From Xenopus tropicalis (lineage: Eukaryota; Chordata; Amphibia; Anura; Pipidae), in NCBI RefSeq assembly GCF_000004195.4, contig NC_030683.2, positions 5,582,815-5,646,814 on the forward strand: a stretch of 64,000 bases of DNA, in the 5' to 3' direction. The position numbers and the translations under genes are program-made. The notes under the pieces were generated by a model. It did not search any database, was not told the DNA's origin, and was given only the letters and a program-made list of their open reading frames with translations. Position 1 is the first letter of the stretch. Each line of letters begins with the position of its first letter. Positions 44,880 to 57,800 of this stretch are shown here, one piece after another.

Positions 44880-46110
44880 CACACACATGTATCCAAACAC
44901 ACACCCCTACCCAGACACACCCACACGTGTACCCCGACACACACACGTGTACCCTGACACACACACGTGTACCCCGACACACACACGTGTACCCTGACAC
45001 ACACAACCCTACCCAGACACACACACGTGTACCCCGACACACACAACCCTACCCAGACACACACACGTGTACCCCGACACACACACGTGTACCCTGACAC
45101 ACACACACACGTGTACCCCGACACACACACCCTACCCAGACACACACACGTGTACCCCGACACACACACGTGTACCCTGACACACACACACACGTGTACC
45201 CCGACACACACAACCCTACCCAGACACACACACGTGTACCCCGACACACACACGTGTACCCTGACACACACACACACGTGTACCTCGACACACACACGTG
45301 TACCCCGACACACACACGTGTACCCTGACACACACAACCCTACCCAGACACACACACGTGTACCCCGACACACACAACCCTACCCAGACACACACACATG
45401 TACCCAGACACACGTGTACCCCGACACACACATGTACACCGACACACTCACACCTATCCAGACACACACACATTTGCCCCAACGCATACACACATGTACC
45501 CAGACCCACACACCCAGACACACACACCCCTACCCAGACACACTCACACCTACCAGACACACACACACATGTACCCCGACACACACAACCCTACCCAGAC
45601 ACACCCACACGTGTACCCCGACACACACACGTGTACCCTGACACACACAACCCTACCCAGACACACACACGTACCCCGACACACACAACCCTACCCAGAC
45701 ACACACACGTACCCCGACACACACAACCCTACCCAGACACACACACGTACCCCGACACACACAACCCTACCCAGACACACACACACGTGTACCCTGACAC
45801 ACACAACCCTACCCGACACACACACGTACCCCGACACACACAACCCTACCCAGACACACACACATACCCCGACACACACAACCCTACCCAGACACACATG
45901 TACGCCGACACACTCACACCTATCCAGACACACACACATTTGCCCCAATGCATACACACATGTACCCAGACCCACACACCCAGACACACACACCCCTACC
46001 CAGACACACTCACACCTACCCAGACACACTCACACCTACCCAGACACACTCACCCATACCCAGACACACACACCCCTACCCAGACACACTCACCCCTACC
46101 CAGACACACA
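44880..46110 (+). repeat. CA-rich minisatellite, ACACACACGTGTACCCCGAC unit
   Basis: Units of about 16-24 bp: GTGTACCCCGACACACACAC, GTGTACCCTGAC and AACCCTACCCAGACACACAC. A longer block (AACCCTACCCAGACACACATGTAC to CACTCACACCTATCCAG) appears twice, near 45440 and 45905. Thr/His/Pro-rich and Cys/Val-rich frames are by-products. Confidence 0.93.
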
Positions 46111-46340
46111 CTTGTACCCAAACACACACCTGTACACACAGGCAGACGTACACACAGAGAACAAAGACACCCCCAAACCCCAGGGGCCCAGCCGGGCTGT
46201 TGTGGGTCGTGCAGTTGCTCTGACAGAGACTGAGCCCCTCCGAGGGGCTTCCCCAATATTTATAGAGCCCCCCTCTCCCCATCCCGCCCCGACGTCACAG
46301 CAACACGACCCGGGTCCCTCCTGCCTGCGAAACTGATCTG
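46111..46340. other. unique GC-rich spacer
   Basis: No gene recognised. Confidence 0.35.
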
Positions 46341-46520
46341 GGAAATGGGAGAAGCCGCGCTACACAATTCCCATGGCCTTGACATAAGGTACAGCGATAA
46401 ATATACACCGCTAATGAGCAATTACCATATAATCACCTCCCAATTAGCTGCTATAATGATGAATTAAACATCGGAGCCGTTGGATTAGGTTTCCCCGCTT
46501 TGTGTATTATTTACTAGGGC
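46341..46520. promoter_or_regulatory. candidate conserved non-coding block
   Basis: Dense in homeodomain-like core words within about 150 bp: CGCTAATGAGCAATTACC, CTCCCAATTAGCTGC, TGATGAATTAAACATC and GGATTAGG, with CCTTGACATAAGG. The sequence is non-repetitive and flanked by arrays. This is the most enhancer-like island in the distal part of the window, but conservation is untested. Confidence 0.35.
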
Positions 46521-47104
46521 TGCTTGTGTGGAGCTGCCCCCCCGCAGGAGACACATATGGGATTCTGCACCCAATAGGGCACAAAGCTCGGGGACAAAGG
46601 GCCGCCAAGGTCCGATTCCAAGTGGCCCCGCCGCATAGGGTGACATCTCTATATGATACTATTGTTTGCCCCGTCCCTCTTGTCTCAGGCACAAACACAG
46701 CACAAGTCAATCAGCCTGAGATGGACACAAACACACAAACACACACCGCCTGTCAATCACCGGCACCATGGAAAATGTCATTGGGAGAAGCACAAAATAA
46801 CATATTAATAAACCGGCTATTCTCATTGGCCCATTCTCAGGTCTCCTCCATTGTAACACAGAGGGCCCCCCCCCAGCGAAGGGTAATGATCCCTGAGTCC
46901 CGGCTACACAGGGGGTTCCAATAGGGAACGGTGTAACTACACATCTCATTCAATGGAGTTGGTGGGCAAATAGGTATTTTTTGGTCTGATAATATAAAGG
47001 GCTAGTGTGGCTCTATGGGCAGCGGGACTTACAGCCATTATAATAGTTGCATGTGTTGTGATGCGAAGAGATTCCGTACTTCTGCTCCAATCTACCCTAC
47101 AGTC
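46521..47104. other. unique spacer
   Basis: No gene recognised; the 140-codon + frame at 46502-46924 has no recognisable domain. Confidence 0.4.
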
Positions 47105-49215
47105 AATGTCATATCCTACTGTCTCCAACCTGCCCTAATAGCTCCATCTTGTCTTACTGTGACCAGCGTGTCCTACTGTCTCCACCATGTCTTTCTGTCC
47201 ATCTTGCCCACTGTCTCTATCTTGCCCTAGTCTCCATTCTTCCCTACTGTCTCCATCTTGCCCTACTGTCTCCATCTTGCCCTACTTGTCTCATCTTGCC
47301 CTACTGTCTCCATCTTGCCCTACTGTCTCCTCTTGCCTACTGTCCCCATCTTGTCCTACTGTCTCCATCTTGCCCTACTGTCTCCAACTTGCCCTACTGC
47401 CTCCATCTTGTCCTACTGTCTCCATCTTGTCCTACTGTCTCCATCTTGCCCTACTGGTCTCCATCTTGCCCTACTGTCTCCATCTTGCCCTACTTGCTCC
47501 ATCTTGTCCTACTGTCTCCATCTTGCCCTACTGTCTCCATCTTGGCCCTACTGTCTCTATCTTGTCCTACTGGTCCTCCATCTGGCCCTACTGTCTCCAT
47601 CTTGCCCTACTGTCTCCAATCCTTGCCCTACTGTTCCCCTTCCCCTGTCCATCTTGTCCCTACTGTCTGCCATCTTGCCCTACTGTCTCCATCTTGCCCT
47701 ACTTGTCTCCATCTTGTCCCTACTGTCTCTAATCTTGCCCTACTGTCTCCATCTTGCCCTACTGGTTCTCCATCTTGCCCTACTGTCTCCATCTTGCCCT
47801 ACTGTCTCCATCTTGCCCTACTGTCTCCATCTTGCCCTACTGTCTCCATCTTGCCCTACTGCCTCCATCTTGCCCTTCTCTCTCCATCTTGCCCTACTGT
47901 CTCCATCTTGTCCTACTGTCTCCATCTTGCCCTACTGTCTCCATCTTGCCCTACTGTCTCCATCTTGCCTACTGTCTCCATCTTGCCCTACTGTCTCCAT
48001 CTTGTCCTTCCTACTGTCTCCATCTTGTCCTACTGTCTCCATCTTGTCCTACTGTCTCCATCTTGTCCTACTGACTCCATCTTGTCCTACTGTCTCCATC
48101 TTGTCCCTACTGTCTCCATCTTGTCCTACTGTCTCCATCTTGCCCTACTGTCCCCATCTTGCCCTACTGTCCCATCTTGCCCTACCTGTCCCCATCTTGC
48201 CCTACTGTCTCCATCTTGTCCTACTGTTTCCATCTTGCCCTACTGTCTCTATCTTGTCCTACTGTTTCCATCTTGCCCTACTGTCTCCATCTGCCCTACT
48301 GTCTCATCTTGCCCTACTGTCTTCCATCTTTGCCCTACCTGTTCTCCATCTTGCCCTACTGTCTTCCATCTTGCCCTACTGTCTCCATCTTGCCCTACTG
48401 TCTCCATCTTGCCCTACTGTCTCCATCTTGCCCTACTGTCTTCCAATCTTGCCCTACTGTCTCCATCTTGCCCTACTGTCTCCATCTTGCCCTACTGTCT
48501 CCATCTTGCCCTTCTCCATCTTGCCTACTGTTATCTTGCCCTACTTCTCCATCTTGCCTACTGTCTCCATCTTGTGTCTCCATCTTGCCCTACTGTCTCC
48601 ATCTTGCCTACTACTCTGCATCTTGCCCTACTGTCTCCCTCTTGCCCTACTGTCTCCATTTTGCCCTACTGTCTCCATCTTGCCCTACTGTCTTCATCTT
48701 GCCCTACTGTCTCCATCTTGCCCTACTGTCTCCATCTTGCCTACTGTCTCCATCTTGTCCTACTGTCTCCATCTTGCCCACTGTCTCCATCTTGCCTACT
48801 GTTCCATCTTGCCATCTGTCTCCCATCTTGCCCTACTGTCTCCATCTTGCCCTACTGTCTCCATCTTGCCCCTACTGTCTCCATCTTGCCCCTATTTCTC
48901 CATCTGTTCCTGTCTCCATCTTACTGTCCCATCTTGCCTACTGTCCCTCTTGCCCACGCATCTTGTTCTACTGTCTCCATCTTGCCCTACTGTCTCCATC
49001 TTGCCCTACTGTCCCCATCTTGCCCTACTGTCTCCATCTTGCCCTACTGTCTCCATCTTGCCCTATTATCTCCATCTTGTTCTACTGTCTCCATCTTGCC
49101 CTACTGTCTCCATCTTGCCCTACTGTCCCCATCTTGTCCTACTGTCTCCATCTTGCCCTACTGTCCCCATCTTGTCCTACTGTCTCCATCTTGCACCACT
49201 GTGTCCATCGTAGTC
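47105..49215 (+). repeat. 19-bp minisatellite, CATCTTGCCCTACTGTCTC unit, orientation A
   Basis: About 110 copies with many one- and two-base indels (CATCTTGCCTACTG, CATCTTTGCCCTACC) and TTGTCC variants. It is the exact reverse complement of the unit at 60.61-62.40 kb. Long Pro/Ser/Cys/Leu-rich frames reflect the absence of stops in all three frames of this strand. Confidence 0.97.
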
Positions 49216-49450
49216 TACTGTCTCATTTTTTCTCTGCTACATCTAATCTCCTATGCTGTCTCCATTGGCTACTGACATCACTTTTCCCTACTCCCTATGT
49301 CTTGGCCTGTTGTTGCCACCCTGACTACTATATCTAGTAACCCCTCCCTATTTCTGACCCCCACCCGCTGCTCTGTAGGGCCCCACTAGGCACAGGGTTC
49401 CAAATCCTACAAGCCAGGACCTTAAGCGTTAACAGCATTTTCTTATAAGT
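49216..49450. other. unique spacer
   Basis: No feature recognised. Confidence 0.35.
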
Positions 49451-49650
49451 TTGGGGGGGGGAGAATAAATTGGTTATCACGCAATTAGACTATGTTTCTC
49501 TCCGTGGATGTATAGGCGTCACGGAGCTTTACATGAAAGAAAATGGAATAAATATATTGACATGAGTTTAATTAAGAGACTGTTCTGTACCTGCAGGGGA
49601 TCCACCTCCGTATGGAACACTCACGGGAAGGTTGGGAGTTATAGGGAAAA
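49451..49650. promoter_or_regulatory. candidate conserved non-coding block
   Basis: Non-repetitive AT-rich island (CACGCAATTAGACTATG, GACATGAGTTTAATTAAGAG, TTACATGAAAGAAAATGG) between two arrays. Called only on texture. Confidence 0.25.
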
Positions 49651-49728
49651 AGGACTTTGATCATTTCTTTTAGCGGCTCCTGAAAAATATATATTAATTG
49701 TTTGACCTGAAATGATGTTTCCTTATAT

Positions 49729-49758
<30 letters not shown>
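49729..49758 (+). repeat. G30 homopolymer
   Basis: Thirty consecutive G, the longest homopolymer seen in the window, 45 bp before the frame end at 49802. Confidence 0.95.
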
Positions 49759-49759
<1 letters not shown>

Positions 49760-49854
49760 TTGTGCGTCATGGAAACACAAGGGGGCAACTCACTGTGTGG
49801 GTTACGGAATTGGCATCACTTGCTCTATATACAACTGTTGGAAGGGTCTAATCA

Positions 49855-52190
49855 TATGACTGACTCCATCTGCAGGTCTGGTAGCTACAATGAAATCTAG
49901 AACCTTGTCACTGACTCCATCTACAGTCCTGATAGATGCAATGATAGCTAGAACCTTGTCACTGACTCCATCTACAGTCCTGATAGATGCAATGATAGCT
50001 AGAACCTTGTCACTGACTCCATCTGCAGGTCTGATAGAAGCAATGATAGCTAGAACCTTGTAACTGACTCCATCTACAGTTCTGATAGAAGCAATGAAAT
50101 CTAGCACCTTGTAACTGACTCCATCTACAGTTCTTATAGATGCAATGATAGCTAGAACCTTGTAACTGACTCCATCTACAGTTCTAGTAGATGCAATGAT
50201 AGCTAGAACCTTGTCACTGACTCCATCTACAGTTCTGGTAGATGCAATGATAGCTAGAACCTTGTCACTGACTCCATCTACAGTTCTGGTAGATGCAATG
50301 ATAGCTAGAACCTTGTCACTGACTCCATCTACAGTTCTAGTAGATGCAATGATAGCTAGAACCTTGTCACTGACTCCATCTACAGTCCTGATAGATGCAA
50401 TGATAGCTAGAGCCTTGTCACTGACTCCATCTGCAGTCCTGATAGATGCAATGATAGCTAGAGCCTTGTCACTGACTCCATCTGCAGGTCTGATAAAAGC
50501 AATGAAATCTAGCGCCTTGTCACTGACTCCATCTACAGTTCTTATAGATGCAATGATAGCTAGAACCTTGTAACTGACTCCATCTACAGTTCTGATAGAA
50601 GCAATGAAATCTAGCACCTTGTAACTGACTCCATCTACAGTTCTGGTAGATGCAATGATAGCTAGAACCTTGTAACTGACTCCATCTACAGGTCTGGTAG
50701 ATGCAATGATAGCTAGAACCTTGTCACTGACTCCATCTACAGTTCTGGTAGATGCAATGATAGCTAGAACCTTGTCACTGACTCCATCTACAGGTCTGAT
50801 AAAAGCAATGAAATCTAGCGCCTTGTCACTGACTCCATCTACAGTTCTTATAGATGCAATGATAGCTAGAACCTTGTAACTGACTCCATCTACAGTTCTG
50901 ATAGAAGCAATGAAATCTAGCACCTTGTAACTGACTCCATCTACAGTTCTAGTAGATGCAATGATAGCTAGAACCTTGTCACTGACTCCATCTACAGTCC
51001 TGATAGATGCAATGATAGCTAGAGCCTTGTCACTGACTCCATCTGCAGGTCTGATAAAAGCAATGAAATCTAGCGCCTTGTCACTGACTCCATCTACAGT
51101 TCTTATAGATGCAATGATAGCTAGAACCTTGTAACTGACTCCATCTACAGTTCTGATAGAAGCAATGAAATCTAGCACCTTGTAACTGACTCCATCTACA
51201 GTTCTGGTAGATGCAATGATAGCTAGAACCTTGTAACTGACTCCATCTACAGGTCTGGTAGATGCAATGATAGCTAGAACCTTGTCACTGACTCCATCTA
51301 CAGTTCTGGTAGATGCAATGATAGCTAGAACCTTGTCACTGACTCCATCTACAGGTCTGGTAGATGCAATGATAGCTAGAACATTGTCACTGACTCCATC
51401 TACAGTTCTTATAGATGCAATGATAGCTAGAACCTTGTCACTGACTCCATCTACAGTTCTGATAGATGCAATGATAGCTAGAACCTTGTCACTGACTCCA
51501 TCTACCATTCTGCTACCTGTAATGAAAGCTAGCGCCTTGTAACTGACTCCATCTGCAGTTCTGGTAGATTCAATTACAGCTATCACCCTGTCACTGACTC
51601 CATCTACAATTTCAATACATGTTATGAAAGCTAGCGCCTTGTAATTGACTCCATCGAAAGTTCTGGTAGTTACAATGAAATCTAGCACCTTGTAATTGAC
51701 TCCATATACAATTCTGCTACCTGTAATAAAAGCTAGTGCCTTGTAACTGACTCCATCTACAATTCTGGTAGATGCAGTTGCAGCTAGCACCCTGCCACTG
51801 ACTCCATCTACAATTCTGCTACCTGTAATGAAAGCTAGAACCTTGTCACTGACTCCATCTACAGTTCTGATAGATGCAATGATAGCTAGAACCTTGTAAC
51901 TGACTCCATCTACAATTTCAATACTTGTTATGAAATCTAGCACCTTGTAATTGACTCCATCGAAAGCTCTGGTAGATGCAATGAAATCTAGCACCTTGTT
52001 ACTAACTCCATCTACAATTCTGCTACCTGTAATGCAAGCTAGAACCTTGTAACTGACTCCATCTACAGTTCTGGTAGATGCAATGACAGCTAGCACCTTG
52101 CAACTGACTTTACCTATAGTTTTGGTACTTGCAATAACAGCTAGCACCTTGTCACTGACTCCATCTACAGCTCCAGTACCTGCAGAAAAA
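49855..52190 (-). repeat. 51-bp minisatellite with an 804-codon minus-strand frame
   Basis: Unit TAGATGCAATGATAGCTAGA, then ACCTTGTCACTGACTCCATC, then TACAGTTCTGG (51 bp), about 46 copies. On the minus strand one frame is open from an ATG at 52216 to 49802 and encodes about 46 repeats of VDGVSDKVLAIIASTRT with variants such as LDFIAS and LAFITGSRI. Units at 51.5-52.2 kb are the most diverged, yet keep the frame and have no stop; the + strand frame, in contrast, is broken wherever TTGTAACTG occurs. No signal peptide, known domain or promoter is seen. Most likely a non-coding minisatellite whose period is a multiple of three; a repeat protein is possible but unproven. Confidence 0.93.
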
Positions 52191-52544
52191 GGGTGGTGTC
52201 TTGTTACTGACTCCATCTATAATTGGCATAGTTTGTCCATATGTTGCAATATACTTAAAGCTGGCCAACTAGGCTTCCTTCTCAGATCCCATAGCCCTCC
52301 TATTGTGTTATAATCCATTTCCAGGAAGCCATTACGGGAATGCACTAGAAATTCTGGAGAAAATGATGTTGGCAGTTTAACAGGCCTGTCCCCAGCTATA
52401 TTATCAGGGTATAGTGGCCCCTTAAGCCATTTTATATTATCAATAAGCTGCCCCTATACAGGAGTACTAGTGGTACTAATACACGGGTTTCGATCATCTT
52501 TCTGTTTGCAATCGGATTTCACTTTTTCTTGTACCTTTCTTGTT
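52191..52544. other. unique spacer
   Basis: No gene or repeat recognised. Confidence 0.4.
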
Positions 52545-54072
52545 CAGGTATGGGACCCATAATCCAAAATACTCCGGACCAAGGGTATTGCGGATAAGGG
52601 GTCTTTCCGTAATTTGGATCTCCATACCTTAAGTCTGCTAAAAAATCAATAAAACATTAATTAAACCCAATAGGATTATTTTGCCTCCAATAAGGGGTAA
52701 TTATATCTTAGTTGGGATCAAGTACAGGTACTGTTTTATTATTACAGAGAAAAGGGAATCATTTAACCATTAAATAAACCCAATAGGGCTGTTCTGCCCC
52801 CAATAAGGGGTAATTATATCTTAGTTGGGATCAAGTACAGGTACTGTTTTATTATTACAGAGAAAAGGGAATGATTTAACCATTAAATAAACCCAATAGG
52901 GCTGTTCTGCCCCCAATAAGGGGTAATTATATCTTAGTTGGGATCAAGTACAGGTACTGTTTTATTATTACAGAGAAAAGGGAATCATTTAACCATGAAA
53001 TAAACCCAATAGGGCTGTTCTGCCCCAATAAGGGGTAATTATATCTTAGTTGGGATCAAGTACAGGTACTGTTTATTATTAAAGAGAAAAGGGAATGATT
53101 TAACCATTAAATAAACCCAATAGGGCTGTTCTGCCCCAATAAGGGGTAATTATATCTTAGTTGGGATCAAGTACAGGTACTGTTTTATTATTACAGAGAA
53201 AAGGGAATCATTTAACCATGAAATAAACCCAATAGGGCTGTTCTGCCCCAATAAGGGGTAATTATATCTTAGTTGGGATCAAGTACAGGTACTGTTTTAT
53301 TATTACAGAGAAAAGGGAATCATTTAACCATGAAATAAACCCAATAGGGCTGTTCTGCCCCAATAAGGGGTAATTATATCTTAGTTGGGATCAAGTACAG
53401 GTACTGTTGTATTATTACAGAGAAAAGGGAATCATTTAACCATTAAATAAACCCAATAGGGCTGTTCTGCCCCAATAAGGGGTAATTATATCTTAGTTGG
53501 GATCAAGTACAGGTACTGTTTTATTATTACAGAGAAAAGGGAATCATTTAACCATGAAATAAACCCAATAGGGCTGTTCTGCCCCAATAAGGGGTAATTA
53601 TATCTTAGTTGGGATCAAGTACAGGTACTGTTTTATTATTACAGAGAAAAGGGAATCATTTAACCATTAAATAAACCCAATAGGGCTGTTCTGCCCCCAA
53701 TAAGGGGTAATTATATCTTAGTTGGGATCAAGTACAGGTACTGTTTTATTATTACAGAGAAAAGGGAATCATTTAACCATTAAATAAACCCAATAGGGCT
53801 GTTCTGCCCCCAATAAGGGGTAATTATATCTTAGTTGGGATCAAGTACAGGTACTGTTTTATTATTACAGAGAAAAGGGAATCATTTAACCATTAAATAA
53901 ACCCAATAGGGCTGTTCTGCCCCCAATAAGGGGTAATTATATCTTAGTTGGGATCAAGTACAGGTACTGTTTTATTATTACAGAGAAAAGGGAATCATTT
54001 AACCATTAAATAAACCCAATAGGGCTGTTCTGCCCCCAATAAGGGGTAATTATATCTTAGTTGGGATCGAGG
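52545..54072. mobile_element. CAGGTATGGGACC-ended MITE with internal 113-bp array, right end lost
   Basis: The left end CAGGTATGGGACCCATAATC starts at 52545, with GGATAAGGGGTCTTTCCGTA and CATACCTTAAGTCTGC following. The interior is about 12 tandem units of the 112-113-bp repeat up to GTTGGGATCGAGG. The inverted right terminus is missing. Confidence 0.8.
52650..54072 (+). repeat. 113-bp tandem array, second locus (about 12 units)
   Basis: Same unit as at 5229-6155, same orientation. Variants: CCCC versus CCCCC AATAAGG, CATTAAAT versus CATGAAAT, GGAATGAT versus GGAATCAT. Confidence 0.96.
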
Positions 54073-54765
54073 ATATTTTTTATAGGTTCCCGGTAGGCTA
54101 TGGTGGCAAAGATCTGGCTGAGAATTCTGGGAGTTGCAGTCCAGCTACATCTGAGGCGTCAGGGGCTGGCTTTCCCTGGGAGATAAAGGAGCCTGAGATA
54201 ATGGAGCCGGAGAGACAGGCAGCCAGCCAGAGGCATAGCCACAATACAGATAAGTGAGAAGGGGAGAAGGATGGAAACTGAACACTTTACTCTTTCCGTG
54301 CTGTTAATGATCCCAGCAGCAGCTAACGAGGCCTAATGAAGCTATTGAATATCTCCATCCTTATTGTGTGCGGCAGAAAGGGAGACGAGTACCTGAAGGA
54401 GCAGATACCGAGGAGAAGTGGCACAATTTTCTGCCGGAACATTCTGGCAATGACATTTCTGCCAGCTAAGTGTGGGGCACCGGGCTGGGGGGGTTAAGGG
54501 GGGGTCTATGGGGGTAAATCTAACTGTGTAGGGCAATTTATGAGAATAGAGGCTCCTACTGGGGCTCCAAGGGACCTAATTAGAACAAGAACATTCTATC
54601 CATTATAAAGTCAGGAAATATACATTGTTTTATACTGTCTAAAAATGTTCATTTACATGTTCTGGTAACGAGCACTGAACTAACCTTCTATACAGTGTAT
54701 TTATGTGTTAATTGGTACAGCCTGATAGCGGGACCTGGAACTTTGTACAAAACTGTGTTTCATTA
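54073..54765. other. unique spacer
   Basis: No gene recognised. GCCAGCCAGAGG and CTATTGAATATCTCCATCC are unremarkable. Confidence 0.4.
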
Positions 54766-55800
54766 AAGGGCAACACCACCCAAAAACTGGGTTTTTTTTG
54801 TGTGTAATGAAAAAAAATTACATTTGAGCATCTGTACCCCCCTACTGTAAATGATAAGGATATTAGCAGTCACTGAGGGGTTCTGTGCCCATATAAAGGC
54901 ACAAGGCTGCAGGCTGAGTTATACAGGGAACTCTGAGTATCACTCATGTATTATAAGGGATAATGTACCCCCTACTGTAAATGATAAGGATATTAGCAGT
55001 CACTGAGGGGTTCTGTGCCCCCCATATAAAGGCACAAGGCTGCAGGCTGAGTTATACAGGGAACTCTGAGTATCACTCATGTATTATAAGGGATAATGTA
55101 CCCCCTACTGTAAATGATAAGGATATTAGCAGTCACTGAGGGGTTCTGTGCCCATATAAAGGCACAAGGCTGCAGGCTGAGTTATACAGGGAACTCTGAG
55201 TATCACTCATGTATTATAAGGGATACTGTACCCCCTACTGTAAATGATAAGGATATTAGCAGTCACTGAGGGGTTCTGTGCCCCCCATATAAAGGCACAA
55301 GGCTGCAGGCTGAGTTATACAGGGAACTCTGAGTATCACTCATGTATTATAAGGGATAATGTACCCCCTACTGTAAATGATAAGGATATTAGCAGTCACT
55401 GAGGGGTTCTGTGCCCATATAAAGGCACAAGGCTGCAGGCTGAGTTATACAGGGAACTCTGAGTATCACTCATGTATTATAAGGGATAATGTACCCCCTA
55501 CTGTAAATGATAAGGATATTAGCAGTCACTGAGGGGTTCTGTGCCCCCCATATAAAGGCACAAGGCTGCAGGCTGAGTTATACAGGGAACTCTGAGTATC
55601 ACTCATGTATTATAAGGGATAATGTACCCCCTACTGTAAATGATAAGGATATTAGCAGTCACTGAGGGGTTCTGTGCCCCCCATATAAAGGCACAAGGCT
55701 GCAGGCTGAGTTATACAGGGAACTCTGAGTATCACTCATGTATTATAAGGGATAATGTACCCCCTACTGTAAATGATAAGGATATTAGAAGTCACCGGGG
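54766..55800. mobile_element. T2-like MITE containing the 133-bp array (right end unclear)
   Basis: The left end TTAAAGGGCAACACCACCCA at about 54766, followed by AAAACTGGGTTTTTT, is T2-like. The interior is the 133/128-bp array at 54830-55800. No inverted right end is visible, so the element is truncated or its limits are uncertain. Confidence 0.6.
54830..55800 (+). repeat. 133-bp tandem array, copy 2 of 3 (about 7 units)
   Basis: Same unit and orientation as at 673-2150; 133-bp and 128-bp unit types are intermixed. The last unit ends in a diverged ATTAGAAGTCACCGGGGC. Confidence 0.96.
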
Positions 55801-56521
55801 CATTCTCTGCCCATGGCTTTAGTTAGTCACACATATATCTCCCCTTTTTCCTTGCACAGCCCATAGCCATGTGGCATGATTACTCCACACGTGGCACAGG
55901 GGGTGCTAGTATGGGCAGTACAGGGTGCCAGGTTCGATTCCACCCAGGGCACAATCGGCTTGGGTACCCCTGTAATAATAATAATAATATCATACAAAGA
56001 TGTCATTGGAGTCTCTAGTGCTGGAGGCCATAAGAGTTTAAGGGGCAACAATTACCCTGTGGGCCCCCCAGTTGTACGCTCTGTAGGTAGCACTGAGTCA
56101 GAAAGGCCACATAATTATGGATGAACAGTCACCCAATGACAATCTCCCCATACAGTATCGGGTGTACCCGCGGTGTCACTAACATAGGGGAGGATCCCTA
56201 TTGGCCCACGAGGGGCGCGGCGCGGGCGGTTTGGAGTCAGTTTATATCCACATTGCGTTGGGTGCCATTTGTCTTTGTCAATAGGCCCCATTGTATTGGG
56301 AGACAGTGGTGGCAGCAAGGGAACCAACTCTCACATTACGCTGGAAAGGTCATTGGGCTGATTGTGTAACAGGACACTCGCCCGCTGATATGCGCCCGCT
56401 AATAAGCCACTTTCTAGATTAGGAGAAGCTGCACCGGCGGCCACATTAACCCCTTGGCTATCGAGAGCTGAACTTGGCCAGTATTGGGCTCAATGGCACC
56501 GCCAGGTACGGCAATAAACTG
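55801..56521. other. spacer with a possible Pol III-type repeat fragment
   Basis: GGTTCGATTCCACCC near 55930 matches a tRNA-type B box and resembles the 44.13-kb element; no A box or cloverleaf is found, so I do not call a tRNA. (ATA)n lies at 55975-55988. Confidence 0.4.
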
Positions 56522-57268
56522 CAGGTATAGGACCTGTTATCCAGAATGCTCGGATCCATAATTTAGATCTCCATACCTTAAGTCTAATAAAAAATCATTT
56601 AAACATGAAATAAACCCAATAGGGCTGTTCTGCCCCAATAAGGGGTAATTATATCTTAGTTGGGATCAAGTACAGGTACTGTTTTATTATTACAGAGAAA
56701 AGGGAATCATTTAACCATGAAATAAACCCAATAGGGCTGTTCTGCCCCCAATAAGGGGTAATTATATCTTAGTTGGGATCAAGTACGGGTACTGTTTTAT
56801 TATTACAGAGAAAAGGGAATCATTTAACCATTAAATAAACCCAATAGGGCTGTTCTGCCCCCAATAAGGGGTAATTATATCTTAGTTGGGATCAAGTACA
56901 GGTACTGTTTTATTATTACAGAGAAAAGGGAATCATTTAACCATTAAATAAACCCAATAGGGCTGTTCTGCCCCAATAAGGGGTAATTATATCTTAGTTG
57001 GGATCAAGTACAGGTACTGTTTTATTATTACAGAGAAAAGGGAATCATTTAACCATGAAATAAACCCAATAGGGCTGTTCTGCCCCAATAAGGGGTAATT
57101 ATATCTTAGTTGGGATCAAGTACAGGTACTGTTTTATTATTACAGAGAAAAGGGAATCATTTAACCATGAAATAAACCCAATAGGGCTGTTCTGCCCCAA
57201 TAAGGGGTAATTATATCTTAGTTGGGATCAAGTACAGGTACTGTTTTATTATTACAGAGAAAAGGGAG
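56522..57268. mobile_element. CAGGTATAGGACC-ended MITE with internal array, right end lost
   Basis: The left end CAGGTATAGGACCTGTTATC begins at 56522; six units of the 112-113-bp repeat follow, then the sequence breaks off after GAGAAAAGGGAGGAGGAGCC. Confidence 0.8.
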
Positions 57269-57329
57269 GAGGAGCCTGATCCCAAATAATATCCATCACC
57301 TGTTGAATTTCCTGTAGTATATACTGTAT

Positions 57330-57800
57330 ACTAATAAATAGTGACTAGTGATGTACATTGGTACAACTAAGCTGACTAAGCTCAGTGCTTATCATAAGGC
57401 ATTCTGGGATACATACAACTACCTGACATTAGTATGTCTGTCTGGCTTAGGTTAGGGAGTCTATAGCAGAAGGGATTCTGGGATATATTGGTAGAACTAT
57501 CTGACTAAGCGCAGGGAGTGCTTAGCAGAAGGGATCCTGATTGGTTGCCCTGCCTGGCCAAGCTTAGGTGGTACTTAACAGTGACAATTCTGCAATGCTT
57601 AGCATTGGGGATTCTGGGATATATTGGTGCAGGTATCTGACCAAGCTTAGGGAGCGCTTAGCAGTGGGGATTCTGGGATATATTGGTGCAGGTATCTGAC
57701 CAAGCTTAGGGAGCGCTTAGCGGTGGGGATTCTGGGATATATTGGTGCAGGTATCTGACCAAGTTTAGGGAGCGCTTAGAGTTGGGAATTCTGGGAAATG
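57330..57800 (+). repeat. degenerate 59-bp tandem repeat
   Basis: Unit CTGGGATATATTGGTGCAGG, then TATCTGACCAAGCTTAGGGA, then GCGCTTAGCAGTGGGGATT (59 bp). The last three units are near-identical; earlier units (57380-57600) are strongly diverged. Confidence 0.88.

Noticed and set aside
44515..46336. Thr/His/Pro-rich + frames and Cys/Val-rich - frames
   Set aside because: CA-rich simple and minisatellite DNA.
47149..49337. Plus-strand frames of up to 708 codons
   Set aside because: Same 19-bp repeat in reverse orientation. Numerous indels move between frames without consequence because every frame is open.
55915..55960. Possible tRNA gene (B-box-like GGTTCGATTCC)
   Set aside because: No A box at the right distance, no acceptor stem or cloverleaf; a SINE-like or interspersed repeat fragment fits better.
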